Source of the DNA: Toxoplasma gondii ME49
Lineage: Eukaryota; Apicomplexa; Conoidasida; Eucoccidiorida; Sarcocystidae
NCBI RefSeq assembly: GCF_000006565.2
Contig: NC_031479.1
Coordinates: 3,250,289 to 3,314,288, forward strand
Length of the DNA stretch: 64,000 bases
Direction of reading: 5' to 3'
Positions 12,701 through 22,866 of the stretch are shown here, in pieces. Each line of letters opens with the position of its first letter. Position 1 is the stretch's first letter. The notes under the pieces were generated by a model. The model did no database searches. It was not told the origin of the DNA and saw only the letters and a program-made list of their open reading frames with translations. The position numbers and the translations under genes were made by a program.

Positions 12701-15322
12701 GCCGGAAGAGTCTGCAAAGCAACGCGAGAAGATGATGAAGGAGATGGAACAGGAACAGAAGAAGCGTGAGGTCACGCTTGCTCTCGAACTCCGAGATCGT
12801 TTGCAGCCTTACGTGGATGGCGACGCAGACAAGTGGAGAGAGGACATGAACAAAGAGGTTGCTTCGCTCTGTGAGGTGAGGACGAAGTAATTTCCATGAA
12901 GAACGACGGAACTCCGCACCGTGCTTTTCTGCAGTATTTCCTTGCGTGCATTGGGGGCCTCCCACGTCTGTCACCGGGGTTGAGCTTGAGTTATTTTCTG
13001 ATGGGCATTGCATGGACACTCCCGCTTGTCCTCGGATTCGTATGAGTGGGATCGAGACCTAAAGAGTCTCTTTGGTTCTGTGCGTGTTTTTTCGCATCGG
13101 TTCGCGACTCGCTGCTTCACAGTCTTCTTTCGGAGACTCGATTGTCGAATCCCTCGGGTGGACCTACGAAAACGTCGCCGACGCGTACCTGGGCGAAGTG
13201 CAGACGGCGTGGGGTTTGGGGGCGACGCTCGCGAATGTCCAGGCGACGGGTCGAAGCATCGGTGAGGAGCAAAAGGAAAAACGATTCAAAGTTGGAGGGA
13301 GCTCTGTTTGACGGAGGGACGCGACAGGGGAGACACTGGCGCGCGTAGCTGGCCGAGACAAGGGAAACCATTGCGCCCTTTGTCCGGCGTCTTTCCCTTT
13401 ACGGGGTTTAGGGATTCAGAGAAAAAAAAACTGCCTTTCAGATGTCCACTGTCTCGAATGTTTCCGCATCGACCAGCGAGCTAACTTCTGGGAAACGAAA
13501 AAGGTGTATTATGTGGTTTCTATATATGCAAGAATCACAGATGTGTCTCGGGCTCTTTAAGCAGGAGACTAATCTCAGTCTTGAGGGTTGGTGTGAAAAC
13601 GAACTCTTGCAACTGACAGGAGCGTCGTGGGAAGAAACTGAGGAAGGATTCTGTCGATGGGAGGCTCTGAAAGCATGTGGTGCCTTTCAAGGACGGAGGT
13701 GAAGAAGACGTGACTTCGTTTCTCTTCCTAGGACTTGGCATGTTTGTGAGGGAGTGCCTGCTAGCCAGCGCAGGTTCTGCCGACTCTCCTCGTTTCCGGC
13801 TGTCTTGGGGTCGACCCTTTGGCATAAGCACTACCTCGAGACTGGGTTCCGTCGTCCTTCTTTGTGTCGCAGGAAATACTTTCGCGGTTGCCAAGTCGAT
13901 GGTGCAAGCTGCAGTGGCAGCAACAGACATTCAGGCGCGCCACGAACAAAGGAGAAAAGGGACCACTGAAGGTGAAGAGGGCGAAGGCGACAAGGCGAGT
14001 AGCGAGGAGACAGGGGCTCCGCCAACTCACCTCGATACTCACGAGGTCGGTCTCATCCATTTTCGTGACTGTCGTTTCCTTTTAAGAAAGGCTTCAGGCT
14101 ACTCTCTTGTAGAAGACGTGTGCTAACCAGATGCGAGTGATAAAAACAGGTGCACTTCTGTGGCCATGATCTTTTGCAGGAGCTAAAAATTATATTTTAT
14201 ATATTTAGTATATTATCTTCCCAGCTCGTATGCTACTATTTACCTATCTTAACAGGCAGATTAGTTATGATTTTCCTAGATTTACATGGAAACACAGCAT
14301 TGTATGATTCTGTAAATCGTGGGGAGGCGACGACAAAAGAGTTCGCTGTTGTCGTATTTAGCCTGTGAGAAGCGGTGAGAGAACAAGGGGAACAGGCACC
14401 CGCCACAGGATGCAAGATATAGAAGCATGTGGGCGTGAGGTGGATTCGCGCTCTTCTTGTACTGGTCTGCGGAGGCAGCTCTCTCGCATGCAAGCATGCG
14501 TGGAGATAATCTCCGTGTGTATGGAGTTGCGTCTGTATTCTTCTGCATAGGGTTTCATGTGTGTGAAGGCATGTGACCTCGACTGGCGTTTGAGAGATCC
14601 TTCCCACAGTTTGTTGTATACGTTGCCCTCGTGCTTCTTCTTAGATGGGCCGAGTTGGAGAAATTCTGCAAAGCATTCTCAGCATCGTTCTCTACGACGT
14701 CGAAGATACCGCGCGTCGAGCCGCGGAGAAGGTGAGAGACATGCAAAAACAACGACACTGAGAGAACGAGAGAAAAACGAGGCACTGCAGAGAAGAGAAA
14801 AGGTCAATTCTGGAGCAGGTGACACGGAAACAGAACGCGCGTTAGAGACAAAAACGCACAGACATGGAAAGGAAGAGAGTGGACGAGGTGTAAATACTAT
14901 TCGAAATCGTTTTAGTGACAGAGTCAAGACGTTTACCTCAAACCCTCTGTGGCTCCTCCGCACAAAATCCAACAGTTGTGCCTGCTGCGCGATTGCCGCA
15001 TTTTCTCTGCGTGTCGCGCGAGCTTGTTGTGGAGTAGCATTCAGTATCCTAGGCGCTACATGTGCATTGTGTTTCTGTTCATTCTCTGTGAGGTATACGA
15101 GTGTAGAAGTACCAACACCTGAGATCATCGGATACAACGGTATACGTGCCATCGCAGGTCTGTCGAGATGAGTCGGTAACTCTGGCGACTCGTGTTAAGC
15201 GCGCTGAGGCCCTCAAGATGCTCGGGCAGATGATGCAGGAGAAGGGGGCAGCAGCGAAGAAGATGAAGGAAAACAAGCAATTCGACGTTTCCAAGCACAT
15301 GGAGGACGCCTTCATCAAGTAA
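9774..15322 (+). CDS. J-domain co-chaperone (DnaJ/HSP40, type III) with DnaJ-X C-terminal domain, 8 exons, 574 aa
   Basis: Exons 9774-10113, 10608-11021, 11781-12007, 12696-12875, 13123-13261, 13873-14045, 14645-14731 and 15158-15322 join in phase to a TAA stop. J proteins stimulate the ATPase of HSP70. The J domain spans residues ~204-270: SYYDLLEV helix [20 protein letters not shown] with the HPD triad at 234-236, then [20 protein letters not shown]. There is no Gly/Phe or Cys-rich zinc region, so it is a type III protein. Exons 4-8 match the DnaJ-X domain: a Lys/Glu-rich helix, [38 protein letters not shown] and VCRDESV...[13 protein letters not shown]. The N terminus is Ser-rich, with no clear signal peptide. 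The ATG at 9774 sits in a CACCACC context. Weak point: the exon 6 donor reads GTCGGT rather than GTRAG. The short exons 4 and 7 were recognised from the conserved domain and phase. Confidence 0.87.
12051..12067. repeat. (TA)n-type AT-rich repeat in intron 3 of the J-domain gene
   Basis: Short pure TA run within a ~150-base stretch of degenerate TATATA/ATACAT sequence (about 12027-12155) inside the intron between exons 3 and 4. Confidence 0.8.
14190..14313 (+). pseudogene. NUMT: decayed mitochondrial cox1 fragment inside intron 6 of the J-domain gene
   Basis: An AT-rich island in GC-balanced surroundings. In the frame through 14234 it translates to YYLPILTG, then [16 protein letters not shown]. 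This lines up without gaps with the apicomplexan cytochrome oxidase I segment of the form LPVLTGG..ML..DLHFNT..FD. It has no start, covers only about 40 codons, and lies between J-gene exons 6 and 7, so it is a nuclear insertion of mitochondrial DNA and not a gene. Established knowledge: Toxoplasma-type nuclear genomes carry very many short NUMTs. Confidence 0.72.
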
Positions 15323-18300
15323 GGCGCCCCGGAAACTCTCTCGTCAACGAACCGACAAACACCAAGAAAAAGCGCTTCATATCGTGCACAGTTACATTCA
15401 TAGATCGAATCTGTTATCGTGCCTCAACAGTTTGGATGTATTTTCGTATGCGCATGTATGTACATTTGTGGTGGGTGTGTAGTTCTGAAGAAAAAGGTGA
15501 CAGACTGGGCAGAGCTAGATTTTCAAAAATTTGCGCTGCTCCATTTCTTCACTGATCTGAAGATTTGTTCATGTATGCATGTGAATGTATACATCTAATC
15601 AGTGTAGCTCTATCTGCGTAAAAGGAGAAGGCGAAAGACTAGATATAGACACCAAACAGCAGTGGATTCGTGCCTACCCTCTAGGCAGTCGTTTAAGATC
15701 GTTGGCTTTCAAAGGAGTCTTCCCGTTTCAGCTTGCAGGCAAACAAGTTGACCTGTAGGAGTCGCTCTGCACCACGTTTGTCTTTCGCTACACCGGAAAC
15801 TCACGTGGATCAGTTTTAAATGTGTACGCAACTGCCCTGGTTTCCACATGCAGATGGACACGATGTGTTACGTTTTGTGAGCGCTTCTGTTTTTGTGCCC
15901 ACAGAGCAACCATTGCAGCAGATGAAAAGAATCACAAATCGCGTTGAACGCGACCTTCGTGTGTTTTCACGACGCGCGGGAGGTGGGGAGGCCGTGAGAT
16001 GCTAGCGGAAGCAGGACGCCAAGACGCAGCGATAGACGTTTCGCCTTGGGTTGTTGGCGTAGAAACCAAAAACCCAAATTCTCCTAGCCGAGTTCGATCG
16101 TCACAGGTTGAGTCCTCAGCAAGACACGGACACATAGAACTTATGTACATACGTATTGAGATATGCATACATACACATATGCATATATACATATATATAA
16201 GGGTGCATGGGTTGTTTTTGGTGTGGGGGCGTTTGTGGGCATTTTATCGAGGGGTATTAGCTGGATTGACCGCAGTTTGTTTGGGCTTTTTCTCTAGATT
16301 AGGAAAGACTCATCTTATTTCCGTTTTCTGTTCGAGGAAGTGGCCCCAGTGAGTGTTTTAGATACCGAAAGTCTCAAATGTACGGTGTAGGTGTGATCGC
16401 GCATGAGACCGGACGGCGACGTGGGCGAAACGATGAGTTCGTAATACGAGTAATACGACGTAGTTGCGCTCAGATGTGGCGTGCCACGGTCGTGTGAATC
16501 AGATGGGTTTGAAAAGAAATAGACGAAAGAAATCGCTGAAGGAAGTCTTTTGAGAACAGAGGTCGTGCACGGGCATCGATGCCTCAAGGCGACCGATCGG
16601 AGGGTGTGAATATGTTGTTTTGGTGTTCGGTTGTGAAGGATGTCCTGACTAAGAAATATGGCTTGGCGGGACAGCGTGGTTGGGTAGGTATGCTGCTCTC
16701 TTTGCTTTTGCTCGGGAAACACGGCTGCCGAATGTAACTGTACGCTTTTTTATGGAATTTCTTCTCAACGAAAGACCAAATGCTGCATTCTAGGCTTGCT
16801 CTTTCTTTCCCGCTCCCGTCATCTGGACCTGGCCACAACCAGACACAGTTCCGCTTTAGTTACTCCTCCGAGCGGCCTTGCTTTGTCCCTTGTATTTTCC
16901 CTTCCAAAGAGTGCGCGCCGAGGAAAACGTCTGAAGAGGTAACCAAGACTCCCCGGGAAACCTTCCCGAGCATCCGAAGCGTGGACAGCTTCGGTGGATT
17001 CAAGTTTTTCTTCGAATGTCAGCGTCGGTAACGCATGGTTCCACCAACTTCAAAACACAATCTCTGCATGCACCTTTGATGCCTCGTCAGCACGCCAGAT
17101 CAATGTACGCATACACATATATGCATGCATCCATTTGCGCTCGGACGGAGAGCTATATGTGGTAGCCTCGGTTCATCGGAGATGCCAACGCGTCATGCCA
17201 TATGCTTACGACAGACCCAAAAATGGGAATTTGAGAGGTCAGATGGACAGAGTCTTCGAAATGGTTGCCGCACGTGCAACCGCATAACCCAACGCAAAAA
17301 GTCTGCTGGTCTCAGAATAGAGCGACACTGTGGAAAGTGAAGCAGGGAGGAAATTTTTTGTCGGAGTGTTTTCCAGGCTTCATTCATAGTATGGAGGAAA
17401 CGAGGGAGGCAGATCTACAGTCAGATGTAAAGTGTCGCTTCTCTTCGTGACTGCTCCTCTCAGACAAATGTTTGCATGCGCGAAATGTGGAACTCGATTT
17501 CACTGCTCTCATCCGTAGAAGTTGCTAGAAAACCGAAAAAGGCACAAGAATGTCGACATTCGTGGCAATCTCCACTCCCCACCATTATCGGCTAAGGACT
17601 CATCTGTTCAACGTAACCTAGCGGTAGCATTGAGCATGTCTCATGATTGGAGATTCATATAAGGTGGAGAGGTCGGCATTGCTCGTGTACGATTTTTTCG
17701 TTAGCGTGTCGCAAGCGGGAGCACTTCGTTTCCACTTGACGAACACGTGCAGCATGACGCGAGAGTTACTCACGTGCTGCTCCGACTACCCACGCAGATT
17801 AGGATGGTAGCGACCAGCAAAAGAGACACAAAATGTGTACGGTGTCGAAAGGTAACGTAGAGCCATTTTTCCTGTGTACGTGTCTCTGGATTTGTTCGTA
17901 TAGAGGGGACAGGAGTAAGGAATGTTTAACCTCAGCGTGCTTTAAAATAGAGAAAACAACTAAGTGAGAGGGCTACTGTTTTCCTTGTTCGCCGACGGGA
18001 GTAAGTCAGACGGCAGTGTATATGCATGGATCCAGCAGGAAGTCTGATAGAACGTTTCGTTCCGCAAACCCGAATTCGGGTGGTGCGCGCTGGTTCAAAG
18101 GTGTAGTACAACCAGATACAGCAGGTTCAACGAAATTGTGCGGGTGCGTGTAAGTTTCAAAATATTTAAACCGCTGAAGGGTTGTGTGTATCAGATGCAC
18201 TTTACGAGGGAACGCAGTTTGCTGGGGCTGCTCGTGGCAATCACCGTGTTTACATCTAAGTGGGCCTGTGACTTTGCGAGAATGGAAGCCAATCGGTGTT

Positions 18301-19130
18301 CTTTTTTCTCCAGTTTCGCTCCTGCCACGTTTTGTACACATTTTCGTGGAGGGAATCGAGGGTTCTCCGAAACAGGCTAGTGCGTGGTTTGCTACCTGCG
18401 AGGCTGTGGAACCGTTATATTCAAATCGCAAGACTTACATGTATGGTAGAGTTGAGTAAACAAGAAAATTAAAGTTTGGTGCTCTGCTGTTTGGGGGGTC
18501 ACGTGTACTCCGTTCTTTTTTGGACAGGTCGTGCACTGAGCATCGGACTCCTTTATCAGAATAGAAATGGGCATGGGCTTCTCTGTCACCGCCATGTTTT
18601 CTTGTGTGGTCCGCCTGCAGAGTAGCTCCCTTGATCTCTTCCGTCGCTGGGTACTTCGGTATGCCGGGCAGTCACCTTGAAAAAAGAGTTAACTCGTAGG
18701 CGCTTCGACGGACGTGAAAAATGTGATCTGTAAAGTCTGGCAGTTCCTGGTGTGGCAGTTTTTCGACTCCAACCAGGCACAAGAACTGGCATGCCATGGA
18801 TGCATAGTTTGCATGAGCAAACGAAAAGAACGGCCGCTTGACAAGGATTCGCATCCTTTCGAGATCAGTAGGAGTATCCGCTCCCTGTCTATATGAATGT
18901 ATGTATAAGCACGTTGCATAATAAATAAGCAGGCTCATGTGAAACGGAATGTAGGGGGATAGCTGGTGGCGTAGACACTGTGATGTTAAGGCCCGTTGAC
19001 ACTTGCCTCAATTGGTCCTGTCGTGAAGTTGTTATCTCTAGAGATACACATGCAACGACAACTGATGTTTCTCTCCGATGACTTTTAAAGTCGCCTATAA
19101 AAGGCTACTTCCGTGTTTAGCTCTAGAAAG
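15323..19130. other. Intergenic region downstream of the J-domain gene
   Basis: No coding exon, RNA gene or mobile element is supported. The region contains scattered degenerate ATACATA repeats (around 16140-16200 and 17110-17135) and the 3' flank of the J-domain gene. Open frames of 60-140 codons occur on both strands without recognisable features. The right end carries a TATA-like element just before the next tentative gene. Confidence 0.5.
19094..19104 (+). promoter_or_regulatory. TATA-like element before the tentative 19131 gene
   Basis: The sequence CCTATAAAAGG lies about 30-35 bases upstream of the ATG at 19131. TATA boxes are not typical of coccidian promoters, so a core-promoter role is inference only. 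If it acts, the 5' leader would be extremely short. Confidence 0.25.
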
Positions 19131-20982
19131 ATGGGGCTTCTAACCGACGAGCACATTGTGGGAGTTCCCGGTCCAAGACTATCCAGTGAGCCTGAACGAG
19201 GAACGCGAGCGCGATCGAATTCTGACCCTGGGACTGCTGTCAGACATCAGTACAGAGATACGTGCTCACGGACAAGGAACGAGCAGTCGTTCGCGGAAAA
19301 TTTCTTTTTCGAAAATGACCACCGACAACCGAGTTCTAGTGATTCCAATTCGCTCCTTCGCCGGTGTACGGAGCCGCTTCGGATGCAGAGCAAGCAACTT
19401 CAACAACTCAGTATGAATACTTTCCCTTGGGTGGCAAAACGTTCACACCACAACTCGTTACCCCACAAGCTACCCTCCGGACGCTTTTCGGAGTGTCCAG
19501 AAACATCAGTCAACAGGATCAAACAGAAGCTGCCGCTGTCTGCCGTTTCGCGTGCTCCCGGCAGTGTACCGTGGAATGCCAGCGTCCTGATAGAACCTTG
19601 GGAGCGTAAGCGAAGAGAAAGGGCTTACGAGGTTCCGGAAGCGCCTCCCTTGTGTAAACGGCAGTATCTGCCGGCCTCGTACGCAAGTCCACGAGTACGC
19701 GAAACCACCTAGGAAAAGTCCTGCTTCAGGAGTTGTACTGTGCGCCCGTGACCCCAGCGCGTAGATATCCACTACACTATTCAAACCTAAGTATCGATTA
19801 TGACTCAGAGGACCGTTCCGTCACACTCGCGCAGCCACGAATACTTCTGTGGCGTTCCCAGCCGCGTGTTTCCAGCGTGCTCAGTATGTCTGTCTTCTTC
19901 TCAACACTAACCGGACGCCTATCCACAACATTGCTTCCCCTCCCGTTGAAGAACTATAGAAAACTCATCACAGCATGTGCATCGATCATAGTGGTGCAAC
20001 AGAAGCCTGAAGCCTTTCTACAAGCCCGATCAGTGCTGATATCGTGCAGCTTTCCCCGCGGCAAAGGCGGCCATGGGCGAAGCACACGTTCTGGAAAGGC
20101 AAACGAAGCACATGAAAAACAAACAGTCCTGTGTGCCCATGGATATGAGGATACGTAATATCTGTGTTGGTGTGTCTGGTTGTACTGAGCACATTTTTCC
20201 GGTTTCATAGAGAAAATACCTGTGTGTAACGCGTGGGCTTCGAGTGTCCTGCGTTCTGTCGGTTGCTCTTGTGCGAAGGCGCGGACAGCTGCACTGGATG
20301 CAGAGCTTCAGGAGGAAAGGCGAAGGTTTGCACCGGAGAGACAGGCTCTGTTTGAGTGCGTAAGAAAGCAATTACCCGGAGCCAGCAAGGAGCGCTGCTG
20401 GGCAGAAGTGAGGAGAATTTTTGATAACGCCATGAACTACGAAAAACGACGTCCTCTCGACCCTAATTACGCCGTCTTTGCTAAGTGAGTCCTTCTTCTC
20501 ACAGAACTACCAACATTCTGTATTAGGAATGTCTACCGACAGCCCGTATCTAGAGCGAAGGTAATCGGTGGTGAATCAAATATCAATGTAATTAGACAGC
20601 TCTGATTGCTTCTACCAGCCTTTGTTTCTGTGTTGCCTTGCCGCACCCTGACAACGCGAAAGTCCCCCCAACGTTGGCACACAGCTGCCGGATTACGCAA
20701 TGTTCGCCGCGCCCAATTCATATCGAAAACACAGAATTGTTTCTCATGCTGGTTTCCCTTCTTCTGATTGTTTCTTGCATTTCGCATGTGCGTAGGCCGA
20801 ACTTGTCCCTTACGGACAGAGGAAGGAAGTACAAAGTGTACTTTCATACCGGGAAATTTGATGTTTGTGCGATTGATGGCCGGGAGGCATGGTCGTGCTG
20901 CCTGAACCCAAGTCGAAGCTCCAGAGGTTGCCAAGAAAAAACTGTCAACCCAGATGCATGGCACTTATTGAGTCCCTTTTGA
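19131..20982 (+). CDS. Tentative 3-exon gene, 311 aa, unknown function, Cys-rich C terminus (possible coccidian multigene family member)
   Basis: Exons 19131-19605 (donor GTAAGC), 20211-20484 (acceptor TTCATAG, donor GTGAGT) and 20796-20982 (acceptor GCGTAG, TGA stop) join in phase. Exon 2 encodes a charged helical stretch (ALDAELQEERRRFAPERQ, then ASKERCWAEVRRIFDNAMNY). Exon 3 encodes RGRKYKVYFHTGKFDVCA, then WSCC, ending near GCQEKTVNPDAWHLL. The His/Cys spacing with WSCC...GC could bind metal. The helical exon followed by a Cys motif reminds me of the coccidian KRUF-type family, but I cannot confirm that from memory. Exons 2 and 3 look coding. Exon 1 is weaker: other + frames are also open over parts of it, so the true 5' end could differ or the locus could be a decaying copy. 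It converges on the kinase gene to its right. Confidence 0.45.
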
Positions 20983-22866
20983 CGCCGTCATTTGTCGCTC
21001 TGCTTATGACACTTCTTCGTCACTCTCTGTTTCTTCCCTATGAGTGCCAAGGCACATACCATTATGGTGTCCTATGCGCAAAATCCACGCGGCTGGGATA
21101 TTTCTATGCCAACGTTTCCACAACCTCCCTTTGTCCAAACTGCACAGATAACGCTGAGCCACAGGCCTGTGCGTCAGGTAAAGCTGTTTCCATCTCTGTA
21201 GTTGCTACCCTTTTGACAAACTGGCTGTGTGAAAGAAGTCGACACCAAATTCCACTCAAGTCTGTTTTCCAATTATACTGGCGGGGATTGCCATAGCGGC
21301 AAATCGTGTCGCACTCCAACGAAGCTATCTGCGTGAATCTGTTGCAACTAAGATACGTGCATTCCTCCTTCCAGCTCTGTTGGCAAAATGCGTTTGTCTG
21401 TGCTCCAGAAGATCTACAGAAAAAGAGAGAACTGCAGAAGCAGCTGCACGACTGCACTTCGTATCTCCCAATATATATATATATATATAGTGTGTATATC
21501 CACTATGTTTCGTGGCGTTGGCATTTGTTTCAGAAACGCCGAAAAGTATCCACCGTCTTGTTCGGCGTCTTTGCAGTGTTTCACCTTTTTCAGAACCATG
21601 GCTCAGTGCTCTTGTTTCAAGTTCCATCACATGCCCTCTGGACACACGGACGAAAGAACGAGTCCTCAATGCGTAGTCCCACATCCCTGGGTTTGGTGAT
21701 CCAACCAGGAGGAAACCACAACTGAAAAAATTCACAGATTGTGCCTCGGTTTCCATTTTCAAGCGACAGTGCCTCCAGTCTCTGGAGGTACACGAGGAAA
21801 CACGCTAACGATAAACAAGAACAGACACACCTGCACTGCCCAACGTCCCGCTGTCGCTCCCAGAAAAGCCGACAGTCCGGAGCAAAGCCGAAAACCCAAC
21901 ACAACTGAAGGAAGACAATCACGAGAAACTGTCTTTCTTACAGGGCAAAACTAAAGTATCCTGCTTGAGGGAGCCTCCTTGCTCCAGTACCCCACCTGGT
22001 ACCCGGCTACCTGAAGGCTTCTACCTGGGAGTTGTTCTCAACCAACCGGGTCATATTTACTAGGAAAATCAGAGAACTCGCGTTTCTGTATCTCGTAGCT
22101 GGAGCATGTTCACTATCGTAGATCTAACAGACGTAAAGCGCGAAAGCGCTGGCCTGCTGGGTCTCCCTGTTTCCACTCACTGCCACTCAAAGTGGCTGCA
22201 ACGAAGGAGCGGACGAGACGTCAGAGGCCGTCAGAAACGGAAGGGAATTCGAAAGAAAACGCCTCGAAAGACAACAAGCACGGCATCCCTCAATGGCGGC
22301 AGAACACGAAAACCGGAGGAAAAAGAGTGGGTGGGCATACACTGCGCAAAGACCCGTGGGTCTTCAACAAAGAAACGGAAGCCGAAAGATGACACAGCTT
22401 CCGTTCTTTCATATTCACCTGTCCAGCAGTTCGCTCTTCTTCGCTTCTTCTTTGTCTCTACCCTCGGTACGAAAGCTGGAAAACATACTCGAGTGTTTGT
22501 CTTGCCTACGTTATTCTGTCGCTGCCTTAAACACCCGTTTTCCACCGCTTGCCCCTTTGCCATTTATTCTCCACGGGCTATGAGTCGCAGGGACTCTTGC
22601 GTCCTGCCCCTACCGTCAGACGCACACCTTCCAGTTGAGTGTGCCTTTTCTGGGCCAGAACGGACTACCATGGAAACTTCGAGCTTTGAACACCCGAATG
22701 TCAATTCGCGAAAAATTCACCACCCGAAATAACTCAAAGAGAGTGTCCTTCATCTCCGCTGTCCCCCTGCTGCCCTTGTCAACTTCACTTTTCCATAAGT
22801 CTCTCGGAGAAATGCATGAACCGCTGTCTGCTCGTTCCGGGCTTCTTTTCTCCCGCACATGCATTT
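20983..22866. other. Convergent intergenic region (3' flanks of the 19131 gene and the ROPK gene)
   Basis: No gene supported. An ATG-started frame at 22106-22732 (+, 208 codons) lies antisense to the likely 3' untranslated region of the kinase gene and has no recognisable domain. A (TA)n tract sits at 21471-21489. Confidence 0.45.
21471..21489. repeat. (TA)n microsatellite
   Basis: Nine to ten TA units in the convergent intergenic region, followed by GTGTATAT. Confidence 0.85.

Noticed and set aside
13402..13410. TTTAGGG telomere-type heptamer
   Set aside because: A single unit only. No array, so no evidence for an interstitial telomere.
22106..22732. ATG-started 208-codon frame on the + strand
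   Set aside because: Antisense to the probable 3' untranslated region of the kinase gene, basic low-complexity translation, and no splice-consistent partners found.
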